From contig JASGFC010000002.1 of NCBI GenBank assembly GCA_047605865.1, positions 15,339 through 79,338 on the forward strand: a DNA stretch of 64,000 bases, given 5' to 3'. Below the pieces are notes generated by a model, which saw only the letters and a list, made by a program, of their open reading frames with translations, had not been told where the DNA came from and did not search any database. Source of the stretch: JASGDC01 sp047605865. GTDB lineage: Bacteria; Actinomycetota; Actinomycetes; Actinomycetales; Micrococcaceae. The number at the start of each line of letters is the position of its first letter. Position 1 is the first letter of the stretch. The translations under genes were made by a program, and so were the position numbers. Shown here in pieces: positions 51,054 to 59,142 of the stretch.

Positions 51054-52604
51054 ATGGATAATAACGAACCTAAAAGAGTGGCTCAACGAGCCGCCGATGT
51101 AGCTAAAAAGGCTGAAGTAAAAGTCGAAAAAGTAGCTGCTAAGGCGGAGAGAAAAGTTGACAAAGCCACTGATGTTTTAGAAAAAAAGAAGGCGCCTACT
51201 TATCAGAAGGCCCTTCAAAACCGACACATTCAAATGATCGCCATCGGTGGTGCTATCGGTACAGGTTTGTTCCTTGGTGCCGGTGGACGTCTCCAAAAGG
51301 CTGGTCCTTCCCTAGCTATCATTTATTTACTTTGTGGTATTCTAGGGTTCTTCATCCTACGTGCTTTGGGTGAAATGATTATGTACCGCCCAGCGTCAGG
51401 TTCTTTCGTGTCTTATGCACGTGAGTTCATTGGTGAGCATGGTGCCTTTGCAGTTGGTTGGATGTACTTCGTCAACTGGGCATGTACTGGTATTGTTGAT
51501 GCTACCGCGGTAGCCACCTATCTCAGATATTGGAATGTAGGTACCGAGAGCACCCAGTGGGTCGCTGCGCTTATAGCCTTACTCCTTGTAACCGCTATTA
51601 ACTTCATGGGTGTGAAGTATTTTGGTGAGTTTGAGTTCTGGTTTGCAATTATTAAGGTTGCTGCTTTGGTAATCTTCTTGCTTGTTGCTGTTTGGGTACT
51701 AGGTACTGGTCACGTTATGGACGGTAACCGCCCAGGTCCTCATTTGATCTCTGAACATGGTGGTTGGTTCCCACACGGTGTTATGCCAGCAATCGTGCTT
51801 TCTCAGGGTGTAATCTTTGCCTACGCCGCTATTGAGCTTGTGGGTATTACTGCTGGTGAAGCTGAAAATGCTCGTGCAGTAATTCCTAAAGCAATTAACT
51901 CAGTAATCTGGCGTATCCTTATCTTCTATGTAGGTGCTGTAGTTCTTTTGACTATGGTTCTTCCATGGAGTGCTTACTCTGCTGATACATCTCCATTCGT
52001 AACCTTCTTCGATAAGCTTGGTATCCCAGGTACTGCTGGAATTATGAACTTCGTAATTTTGACAGCAGCAATGTCTTCATTGAACTCTGGTATTTACGCC
52101 AATGGTCGTACTCTTCGTGATCTAGGTTTGAGCCGTTCAGCTCCAGCTATGACTGCTAAGATGAGTCCTCGTGGTGTACCTACTGGTGCTATCCTGTTCA
52201 CTTTGTGCTTCTCACTTGTTGGTATTTTCATCAACTACGTTGCACCAGGTGAAGCATTCGAGATTGTGTTGAACTTTGCTTCTGTTGCAATTATCTTTAT
52301 CTGGGCTAGTATCCTTGTTACACACTTGATTTTCCGCAAGCGTGTTGATGCAGGACTTTTGCCTCGACAGAGCTTCAGTATGCCTGGAGCGCCAGTAACA
52401 GACTACATCTGTTTGGCATTCTTGGCTGGTGTCTTCGTGTTGATGGCATTTGACCATCCTGTAGGTACTTGGACTGTTGCGTTAACACCTGTACTATTTG
52501 GTGTTTTGGCACTGTACTGGTTCAGGATTAAAGACCGCATCGTAGAACACGATGAAGGCTACGAAGATGTTGCTACCCATGAAACTCAGGGTACACTTCA
52601 GTAG
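51054..52604 (+). CDS. Amino-acid permease, APC superfamily, with charged N-terminal extension
   Basis: 516 residues. The transporter part starts near residue 58 (NRHIQMIAIGGAIGTGLFLGAGGRLQKAGPSLAIIYLLCG) and closely follows the upstream paralogue. Residues 1-55 are an extra Lys/Ala/Glu-rich segment (VAKKAEVKVEKVAAKAERK) that should form an amphipathic cytoplasmic helix or coiled coil, which the first copy lacks. AAGGAGAAAAGAG precedes the ATG. A strong terminator follows. Confidence 0.92.
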   Translation: MDNNEPKRVAQRAADVAKKAEVKVEKVAAKAERKVDKATDVLEKKKAPTYQKALQNRHIQMIAIGGAIGTGLFLGAGGRLQKAGPSLAIIYLLCGILGFFILRALGEMIMYRPASGSFVSYAREFIGEHGAFAVGWMYFVNWACTGIVDATAVATYLRYWNVGTESTQWVAALIALLLVTAINFMGVKYFGEFEFWFAIIKVAALVIFLLVAVWVLGTGHVMDGNRPGPHLISEHGGWFPHGVMPAIVLSQGVIFAYAAIELVGITAGEAENARAVIPKAINSVIWRILIFYVGAVVLLTMVLPWSAYSADTSPFVTFFDKLGIPGTAGIMNFVILTAAMSSLNSGIYANGRTLRDLGLSRSAPAMTAKMSPRGVPTGAILFTLCFSLVGIFINYVAPGEAFEIVLNFASVAIIFIWASILVTHLIFRKRVDAGLLPRQSFSMPGAPVTDYICLAFLAGVFVLMAFDHPVGTWTVALTPVLFGVLALYWFRIKDRIVEHDEGYEDVATHETQGTLQ

Positions 52605-52637
52605 AAGTTAAAGGTCTACCTCCTCATTAACGGTAAT

Positions 52638-52675
52638 AAAAGAAAGATGCCCCCTTAAAGGGGCATCTTTCTTTT
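52638..52675 (+). terminator. Strong Rho-independent terminator after the permease pair
   Basis: AAAAGAAAGATGCCCC pairs with GGGGCATCTTTCTTTT around CTTAAA-type loop bases. The A- and T-rich ends make it work in either direction. Confidence 0.9.
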
Positions 52676-52794
52676 ATATCGGCTTAGAAGTTTTATCTTA
52701 AGAGAGTATTGGACAACTTCTAGGTTAGATTTCAGCTACTCTTAAGCTTTATTTCCTATGATTAGACTAAATGCCAATGTGCAAAAGGAGTATT

Positions 52795-53349
52795 ATGAAA
52801 AACAAAAAAGCTATGAATGCTGATGCAGTTTTTACTGAACCTGTAAAAACTAATATTTTTGGTCAAAAAGACCTAGGTAGTGGGACTAAAATGTACCCTT
52901 CAGATAACTTTACAGATAAGACTTTGAACAAAATCAGAAACTTAGGTGTGTATCGTAGTGATAATGCTTGGCTCGGTGGAGTTTGTGGCATGATTGCTGA
53001 TAAGACTGGCTGGAATGTTAACTACATCCGTATTGCAACAGTTGTTCTTACTTTTTTCTTGTTGGGTGCTACTTTATCTGTGTATGGTCTTGCTTGGTTC
53101 TTGTTACCAGATTCTAAGGGGAGAATTCACGCGCAAGAAATTAAGCACGATAACATCTCACTTGGTGGGGGTGCAGCACTTTTGATGTCATTCATCGGTC
53201 TGATTTCGCTGTTCTGGGGTAAGATTGTAACCCTTGTCGTATGGGCTGCGCTTCTTGCTGGTGGCTTCTTCGCTATTAAGTACTGGGGAAGTAAGAAAGC
53301 ACCTAAATTGCGTAAAAAAGCTTCAACACTGTCTCGTAAAAAGAAGTAG
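52795..53349 (+). CDS. PspC-domain membrane protein
   Basis: About 184 residues. A PspC domain spans about 55-115: GVYRSDNAWLGGVCGMIADKTGWNVNYIRIATVVLTFFLLGATLSVYGLAWFLLPDS, with one helix. Two further hydrophobic segments (ISLGGGAALLMSFIGLISLFW; IVTLVVWAALLAGGFFAIKYW) follow, then a Lys/Arg-rich tail. PspC proteins sense or regulate envelope stress. The ATG at 52795 has AAGGAG 6 bases upstream. No PspA or two-component genes adjoin. Confidence 0.85.
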   Translation: MKNKKAMNADAVFTEPVKTNIFGQKDLGSGTKMYPSDNFTDKTLNKIRNLGVYRSDNAWLGGVCGMIADKTGWNVNYIRIATVVLTFFLLGATLSVYGLAWFLLPDSKGRIHAQEIKHDNISLGGGAALLMSFIGLISLFWGKIVTLVVWAALLAGGFFAIKYWGSKKAPKLRKKASTLSRKKK

Positions 53350-53423
53350 TAGCTTCTTTGAGTCATTTTGAAATTACGTTGTAGTATGGCAAAATAAACT
53401 AAGTGAGCTTTGCTCACTCCTTT

Positions 53424-53511
53424 GGAAGTGTGTCCGAGCGGCCGAAGGAGATAGTCTTGAAAACTATTGTGCGGTGACCCCGTACCCAGGGTTCGAATCC
53501 CTGCGCTTCCG
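53424..53511 (+). tRNA. tRNA-Ser (anticodon UGA)
   Basis: A class II tRNA of 88 bases. The acceptor stem is GGAAGTG with CGCTTCC and discriminator G. The anticodon loop CTTGAAAAC carries TGA. The long variable arm is GTGCGGTGACCCCGTAC and the T arm CAGGG-TTCGAAT-CCCTG. A GTGAGC/GCTCAC hairpin lies just before it. Confidence 0.97.
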
Positions 53512-53513
53512 CT

Positions 53514-53551
53514 AGAACCTCTAGAGTTTTTCTCTAGAGGTTCTTTTATTT
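53514..53551 (+). terminator. Strong terminator after tRNA-Ser (UGA)
   Basis: AGAACCTCTAGAG pairs perfectly with CTCTAGAGGTTCT around TTTTT, followed by TTTATTTG. Confidence 0.88.
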
Positions 53552-53617
53552 GTGCTGTTTGAGCCTCCAGAACCCACTTCGTGCTGGTGGCTTAAAGAAC
53601 TATATCTCCGACTTCGT

Positions 53618-53667
53618 GACTTTTGGTTATTTACGTGAGCTTTAGCTCACGTAAATAACCAAAAGTC
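53618..53667. repeat. Palindromic element, copy 2, downstream of tRNA-Ser (UGA)
   Basis: A perfect 23-bp inverted repeat: the left arm begins GACTTTTGGTTA (53618-53640), the right arm ends TAACCAAAAGTC (53645-53667), loop TTTA. It shares CTTCGT plus the outer 12 bases of both arms with copy 1 at 41471 and differs inside. The remaining 140 bases to the next gene hold nothing else that I recognise. Confidence 0.88.
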
Positions 53668-53807
53668 GTGTACTAGCAATATCGTGAATTAGTAAAAGTT
53701 AAGTTTTATCGATGTCAGACGTTCAGTGCACTTCATTCTTTGTAGAAATGTGACTTATAGGAGATGGACTTTTATAGGCCATAATGTGGCTGTGCAATAA
53801 TTGAACC

Positions 53808-54425
53808 ATGGAGAAGGTAGATTTTAAGAAGATTTTCCCTGATTACAAAGCAAAACATCATGTCTTGGAAATAGTTGAAATTCCTGAGCGACAGTATCTG
53901 ATGGTGGATGGACATGGTGATCCCAATACTGCTCAAGAGTACGCTGATGCCTTGTCAGCAATTTACCCTATTGCGTATGGAATCAAGTTCAGTAGTAAAG
54001 GGAAGGGTAAAGATTTCGTGGTTCCTCCACTGGAGTGTTTGTGGAGTGCTGAAGATTACTCTTCTTTTACTGACAAACGAGATAAGAACAAGTGGAATTG
54101 GACAGCAATGGTTCTTATGCCAGAGTGGATTACACCTCAAGATTTTGAGCAAGCTTTTGAAAAAGCGAAAAGTAAGAAAGATGTATCGCCAGCTTTAGAT
54201 CAAGTAAGACTGCAGGCCATGAGCGAGGGTACATGCGTTCAGACTTTGCATATTGGTAGCTATGATGATGAAGCTGAAATTTTAGCTAAAATGCATGATG
54301 AGTTTATCCCACAACATCATTTGGCATTCAACGGGCTGCATCATGAAATTTACTTTAATGATCCTAGAAAAACAGCGGTTGAAAAATTACGAACCATTCT
54401 ACGTCAACCAGTTTTAAGTGTTTGA
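53808..54425 (+). CDS. GyrI-like small-molecule-binding domain protein
   Basis: A 205-residue stand-alone GyrI-like (SHS2-fold) protein. It starts VDFKKIFPDYKAKHHVLEIVEIPERQYLMVDGHGDPN; YPIAYGIKF and the C-terminal HEIYFNDPRKTAVEKLRTILRQPV are family-typical. Such proteins bind or hydrolyse small toxic ligands, or act as effector domains; no DNA-binding domain is attached here. It overlaps the class I aldolase gene by 12 bases at its 3' end. Confidence 0.85.
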   Translation: MEKVDFKKIFPDYKAKHHVLEIVEIPERQYLMVDGHGDPNTAQEYADALSAIYPIAYGIKFSSKGKGKDFVVPPLECLWSAEDYSSFTDKRDKNKWNWTAMVLMPEWITPQDFEQAFEKAKSKKDVSPALDQVRLQAMSEGTCVQTLHIGSYDDEAEILAKMHDEFIPQHHLAFNGLHHEIYFNDPRKTAVEKLRTILRQPVLSV

Positions 54426-55301
54426 AGCTTTGTAGATTTCTTGAATGGATTCATTCAAGGTGTTGTTGAAGTCTTCTTCACTTTGATTTGCACTAAGGCC
54501 TTCAAGCAAAGCACGGCTGAAACTTGCAATGAGCCCAGGGTTCTTAGCTAGTAGTTCATCTGCTTCATCTCGGCTATACCCACCAGAGAGAGCAACAACT
54601 CGAGAAACATTTGGATGTTGAATGAGTTCAGTATAGAAACCAGCTTCAACAGGTATGCTCAGTTTGAGCGCAACTTTCTGATTGCCCAGTTGCTCAAGAT
54701 TATTAAGAATTTCTTGCTTTAAGATTTTCTCAGTTTCTGCACGATCATCTGATGAGATAGTTACTTCAGGTTCAAGGACTGGCATCATTCCTGCTGAAAG
54801 TACCTGCTGACCGATTTCAAACTGCTGCTCAACAATTTGCTTTATTCCTGCAGTGTTTGCTGAGTTAATCACGGAACGTTCTTTAGTGCCAAAAACACCT
54901 AACTCTTTAGCATTAGCAAGCGTATTCTCAAGGTCAGGAATGTCTTTCATGAGTTGGACACCATTAGCTTCTTCTTCAAGGCCTTTATCAATTTTAAGAA
55001 GAGGAATAATTCCTTTTTCTTTCCACAAATATTGTGTTGTTGGTACTTCGTCGATATTGCGTTTGAGAGTGTCTTCAAAAAGAATTGCTGCAATAATATG
55101 TTCATTTGTAAAAGCTGGGCTAGTAATAATGCGAGCACGAGCCTGTTGTATTAAGTCAAACATTTGTTCATCATTTGAATACTGTGATTCATCAATTCCA
55201 TAAGCCTTAAGAGCTTTTGGTGTGCTTCCACCACTTTGATCTAGCGCTGCAAAAAATCCTTTAGCATTTTCAAAACGATTAAGCATTTCATTATTATCCA
55301 T
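54414..55301 (-). CDS. fda: Fructose-bisphosphate aldolase, class I
   Basis: A 295-residue Schiff-base aldolase of the short bacterial type. It starts MLNRFENAKGFFAALDQSGGSTPKALKAYGI; ITSPAFTNEHIIAAILFEDTLKR, LLKIDKGLEEEANGVQLMKDIP (Schiff-base Lys region), LEPEVTIS and KLSIPVEAGFY are conserved. It is unrelated in fold mechanism to the class II enzyme at 10441, so the organism has both. The ATG at 55301 follows GAAGGGA; the longer frame to 55331 has no better signal. Its terminator was not identified because the gene runs into the convergent GyrI gene. Confidence 0.93.
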   Translation of the reverse strand: MDNNEMLNRFENAKGFFAALDQSGGSTPKALKAYGIDESQYSNDEQMFDLIQQARARIITSPAFTNEHIIAAILFEDTLKRNIDEVPTTQYLWKEKGIIPLLKIDKGLEEEANGVQLMKDIPDLENTLANAKELGVFGTKERSVINSANTAGIKQIVEQQFEIGQQVLSAGMMPVLEPEVTISSDDRAETEKILKQEILNNLEQLGNQKVALKLSIPVEAGFYTELIQHPNVSRVVALSGGYSRDEADELLAKNPGLIASFSRALLEGLSANQSEEDFNNTLNESIQEIYKASNT

Positions 55302-55357
55302 TTTTATCCCTTCGTCCCAAATTTTTATCAAGTTATAAACCTAGTCTAACAAAGAGG

Positions 55358-55394
55358 ACAAAAAACGAGCCCCAACAGAAAACTGAAGGGGCTC
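55358..55394 (-). terminator. Terminator of tRNA-Ser (GCU), minus strand
   Basis: On the minus strand CGAGCCCC pairs with GGGGCTCG around a 13-base loop and is followed by TTTTTTGTCC. It lies between the tRNA and the class I aldolase gene. Confidence 0.82.
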
Positions 55395-55396
55395 GC

Positions 55397-55487
55397 GCGG
55401 AAAGTAAGGGATTTGAACCCTTGGAACGAGGTTCTCTCGCTCACTCCCTTAGCAGGGGAGCCCGTTCGGCCACTCCGGCAACTTTCC
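55397..55487 (-). tRNA. tRNA-Ser (anticodon GCU)
   Basis: A class II tRNA of 91 bases on the minus strand. The acceptor stem is GGAAAGT with ACTTTCC and discriminator G. The anticodon loop CTGCTAA carries GCT. The long variable arm and the T arm AAGGG-TTCAAAT-CCCTT are clear. It is the third serine tRNA in the window. Confidence 0.97.
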
Positions 55488-55623
55488 AAAAGTGCTTACA
55501 TCAAGGCAAAGCACTTAAACTACTGTAGCGTGAAAACCACCCTGCGAGCAAATTTTTAAGAGAACGTGTCAGGGTAGAAGTAGTTAAACTCAATATAGAA
55601 TTCTGTTCAAGTATCATATAGAT

Positions 55624-57018
55624 ATGAATCTAAAACTTGATAAAATCTTCAAAGCATATGATGTCCGCGGCATCGTGGGAGAAAGCATTAACGAAGAAGT
55701 TGTTTCTGCTATTGCTGCAGCAGTGGTAGACACCTTAAATCTCAATGGTGAGACTATTATCGTAGGTGGGGATATGCGTCCATCAACTCAAGATTTTGCT
55801 CAAGCTTTTGCTCAAGGAGCTAGTGCTCGTGGCGCCAATGCTACTCTTATCGGTGAATGTTCTACAGATCAACTATATTTTGTTTCCGGGTATTACAAAG
55901 AGGCAGCGGTGATGTTTACTGCTTCACATAACCCTGCAGAATATAATGGCCTGAAAATGTGCCGAGCAGGAGCTGTACCTATTTCTTCTGACGATGGGCT
56001 CTATGAAATCAGAGATCTTGCGCAACAGTATTGTGATAAAGGATTTGAAACAGTAGAAAATCCTGGTGAAATAACACGCAAAGATACTTTAAAAGATTAC
56101 GCACAGTACTTGCGCACTCTTGTGAACTTAAGCAATATTAGGCCCTTAAAAGTAGTTGTTGATGCTGGTAACGGAATGGCAGGTAAAACCTTTCCAGCTG
56201 TCTTAGGGGATCAGTTACTTCCAGCTTTACCTTTAGATATTGTGCCTATGTACTTTGATCTAGATGGTACATTCCCAAATCATCCAGCAAACCCTCTAGA
56301 CCCAGAGAACCTCAAAGACTTGAAAAAAGAGGTAGTTAAACAGCATGCAGATATTGGTTTAGCATTCGATGGTGATGCAGATAGGTGTTTTGTTGTTGAT
56401 GAAACTGGACACGATGTGACCCCCAGTGCTATCACAATTATGGTTGGTATTCGCGAAGTTGATAGAGCTACTGCAGCTGGAGAAAGTAACCCTACCGTGT
56501 TGCATAACCTTATTACCTCAAGGGCTGTCCCTGAGCAGTTACAAGCTGCTGGTGCCTCCACACAAGAAACTCGTGTAGGGCATTCGTTCATTAAAGCAGA
56601 TATGGCAAAATCAGGTGCAGTTTTCGGCGGTGAACATTCAGCACATTTTTATTTCCGAGATTTTTTCAATGCAGATTCAGGTATGCTCGCAGCTATGCAT
56701 GTGCTTGCCATGTTGGGAAATCAAGATAAACCTTTATCACAACTTTCAGCCAAGTTTAATCCTTACTTTTCTAGTGGTGAAATTAACTCGCTTGTTGAGG
56801 ATATTCCGGCTGCTGTACATCGTGTTCAAAAAGCTTTCAAAGACACCACTGAAACCCATACAAAAGATGGTTGGACTTTTAACGCCAAAGATAAACAATG
56901 GTGGTTTAATCTTCGTGCATCAAACACTGAACCTTTTTTGCGTTTAAATGTTGAAGCACATACGCAAGAAGATATGGAAAAAGTGAGAGATCAAGTGTTG
57001 AAACTTATTAAAGAGTAG
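55624..57018 (+). CDS. manB: Phosphomannomutase/phosphoglucomutase
   Basis: A 464-residue alpha-D-phosphohexomutase interconverting sugar 1- and 6-phosphates for nucleotide-sugar supply. IFKAYDVRGIVGESI is the start, MFTASHNPAEYNGLKM the phosphoserine loop, FDGDADRCFVVDE the metal loop, GGEHSAHFYFRDFF the sugar loop, and RASNTEPFLRLNVEA the phosphate-binding loop. It resembles ManB/PMM-PGM of actinobacteria. The lipoprotein gene begins 4 bases after its stop, so the two are an operon. It could feed the polysaccharide region. Confidence 0.93.
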   Translation: MNLKLDKIFKAYDVRGIVGESINEEVVSAIAAAVVDTLNLNGETIIVGGDMRPSTQDFAQAFAQGASARGANATLIGECSTDQLYFVSGYYKEAAVMFTASHNPAEYNGLKMCRAGAVPISSDDGLYEIRDLAQQYCDKGFETVENPGEITRKDTLKDYAQYLRTLVNLSNIRPLKVVVDAGNGMAGKTFPAVLGDQLLPALPLDIVPMYFDLDGTFPNHPANPLDPENLKDLKKEVVKQHADIGLAFDGDADRCFVVDETGHDVTPSAITIMVGIREVDRATAAGESNPTVLHNLITSRAVPEQLQAAGASTQETRVGHSFIKADMAKSGAVFGGEHSAHFYFRDFFNADSGMLAAMHVLAMLGNQDKPLSQLSAKFNPYFSSGEINSLVEDIPAAVHRVQKAFKDTTETHTKDGWTFNAKDKQWWFNLRASNTEPFLRLNVEAHTQEDMEKVRDQVLKLIKE

Positions 57019-57022
57019 TATC

Positions 57023-59134
57023 GTGAAACGTCTTCCCTTCACTAAAATTAAGCTTATTGGTGCGTTTACATCATTATCGCTTGTACTGGCTGGTTGCAAT
57101 GGTGTAACTGTTCCGCGCCCTGAAGGAACACCTTCTGTTGCCGCAACAGCTATAGAGAATCCAGCAACTGATATTCGGCATTTCAATGCCATGATGGATA
57201 CTGTAAACCTTAAAGCTAATGCTACACATTCTAGCTATGATCTAGACGGTGAGGGTCAAGGGATGGCCATTTGGTATGATTCAGTGCGCAATGAGAACGG
57301 AAGTTATACGCATCGTGGTTCTGGAGAGTATCAAGATAATAAATGGACTCAAGGAACATATCGTCTTGATGATATTTCTACTGCCGCTGTGGCTTCTATG
57401 CGTCATTGGCAAATTTATCAGGACGATGATAGCAGAAATCGTGCTACTCAGTTATTAAAAACAGCGATGTTTATGCAAAATACAACTGGATCACATGCTG
57501 GACTTGCCGTGAGATGGCTTGAACAGGATGGAACTTTAAACGATGAAAATAATGAAAAAGCTACTGGCCTTCTGACATCTGGAACTGTAAATCCAAGTGA
57601 TTCTGCAATTTCAGACTGGTTTGGAGATTACGTATGGGCACTTGGTGAAGGCTATGCTGTTTTCAAGGATAAAGATCCTGAGTTTGCTAAATATTTACAA
57701 AGTCGTATTGCTTTAAGTGAGAAGGCTATCAATGCAGCTTTGACTGCAGAAGAGACTAAAGATGAGCAATCAATCAATGGTAAGAAAGTAACTCAAGAAC
57801 TTATTACGGATAACGTTGAAGTAAATACAAATATCGTGTTGGGGTTATCTGCTTATTTACAGGCAGAAGGCAGCGATTCAACAACAGAAAAGATTTTAAA
57901 AACACTTACCGATGGTATTGCAACGGTTGCTGGGGGAGATTCTAATACCTGGCCTTTTGGTGCAATCATGTCTTCGCCACATTCACCAAGTTATTGGTCA
58001 GCGCAAAATTCAGGCGCAGATTCAGCTTTAGCAGCTGCTGCACCTGCTTTAAAACGCAGTGACGTCATGAATCCTGCTCTACTAGATGCTTCATTGTGGA
58101 GTGTACAACTTTTAACTAATGAGGGTGTTAGTAATACAATTAGCCCTTTGCTTGCTGATGATACCCAGACAGCAACAGGTGTTGATTTAAGGTTGCGTTC
58201 ATTAATTGATGTTGGAAACCAGAGTGAAGCAGACGGGTTGCTGGGTATGGCAGCAATGGTAGGTGGCTGGTATTACGGCGCAAACAAAGCTTCTAAGCCA
58301 ATGTATGATTCTGCCACAGGCGCTTTTTATACTGAACTTAAGCCTGATAAAACTATCAATATGAACTCTTCAGCAGAAGCTACTATTCATGGTGTACTTT
58401 CTATGCTGGCTTTAGATAAAAACCCTGACATTAAAAAAGCTGCCCAGTCCTTTACGGAGGCTCCTTCAGTAGAAGGTAGTCGGTTCTTCGATGCTAGTTC
58501 TTTACAGCTTTCTGGTACTGCTACTTTAGAAACTCCAACTGCCTGGACAGGCGATAGCAACATTTATGGTGGTCAAGTTGCACAAATGCAAGATGGTTCT
58601 ACCCTTTCTGTGAATATAGGCAACAATGTGTTGCCACGGTCAATCTATCCTGTTATTCAGGCAACTAAAGTTTCTGAAGGAAATACTAGTTGGTCTGCTA
58701 ATGAAACTTCATTGGGAAAGACAGACAATACTGCAGGTAGTGGTGGCAAAGCTTCACCTTGGTCAACTGGCAGTGTTGTGCCACTAACTCTTAGCACGAT
58801 TGCTCCTGCTGGCGCTGTAAATCTTAGCGCTAAAGTTGATGGAAACGTGCGAATCAATGGCATTATTGTTCAGCCTCAAGTCACAAAAGCTGACTTTGGG
58901 GACGGCAAAGATCGACGTTTGCTTTATTTTAATAGTGGTAAAGATGTAACCAAGTATCCCGTTCAGTTCCCTGAAGCTGGCAAATGGGTCAATAAAATCT
59001 ATGATTCTAAAGGCCGTTACGTTTCTCAAGAAGTTATTGATGCAGATAAAAAGTCAGAAGTTACTATTGCTCCTGCTGGTTTTTCCCTTGTTCAGCCGGC
59101 TACAACTGAGGACATAGTTCAACCTTCAAGCTAG
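57023..59134 (+). CDS. Large secreted lipoprotein of unknown function
   Basis: 703 residues. The N-terminal signal ends in a lipobox (SLVLAGC, Cys about residue 25), so it is anchored to the outer face of the membrane. The part to about 460 is rich in helices with repeated Trp/Asp/Gly pairs (SDWFGDYVWALGEGYAVF, MAAMVGGWYYGANK), suggestive of an alpha/alpha-barrel like those of glycan-active proteins; the last 230 residues look beta-rich. I recognise no catalytic motif. It starts with GTG 57023 and is coupled to manB, hinting at a role in surface-glycan handling. This is inference. Confidence 0.8.
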   Translation: MKRLPFTKIKLIGAFTSLSLVLAGCNGVTVPRPEGTPSVAATAIENPATDIRHFNAMMDTVNLKANATHSSYDLDGEGQGMAIWYDSVRNENGSYTHRGSGEYQDNKWTQGTYRLDDISTAAVASMRHWQIYQDDDSRNRATQLLKTAMFMQNTTGSHAGLAVRWLEQDGTLNDENNEKATGLLTSGTVNPSDSAISDWFGDYVWALGEGYAVFKDKDPEFAKYLQSRIALSEKAINAALTAEETKDEQSINGKKVTQELITDNVEVNTNIVLGLSAYLQAEGSDSTTEKILKTLTDGIATVAGGDSNTWPFGAIMSSPHSPSYWSAQNSGADSALAAAAPALKRSDVMNPALLDASLWSVQLLTNEGVSNTISPLLADDTQTATGVDLRLRSLIDVGNQSEADGLLGMAAMVGGWYYGANKASKPMYDSATGAFYTELKPDKTINMNSSAEATIHGVLSMLALDKNPDIKKAAQSFTEAPSVEGSRFFDASSLQLSGTATLETPTAWTGDSNIYGGQVAQMQDGSTLSVNIGNNVLPRSIYPVIQATKVSEGNTSWSANETSLGKTDNTAGSGGKASPWSTGSVVPLTLSTIAPAGAVNLSAKVDGNVRINGIIVQPQVTKADFGDGKDRRLLYFNSGKDVTKYPVQFPEAGKWVNKIYDSKGRYVSQEVIDADKKSEVTIAPAGFSLVQPATTEDIVQPSS

Positions 59135-59142
59135 TTCTTTTC

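Noticed and set aside
53402..53418. GTGAGC/GCTCAC hairpin before tRNA-Ser (UGA) as a terminator for the PspC gene
   Set aside because: The stem is short, is followed by only CCTTT and runs almost into the tRNA; it cannot be called a terminator with confidence.
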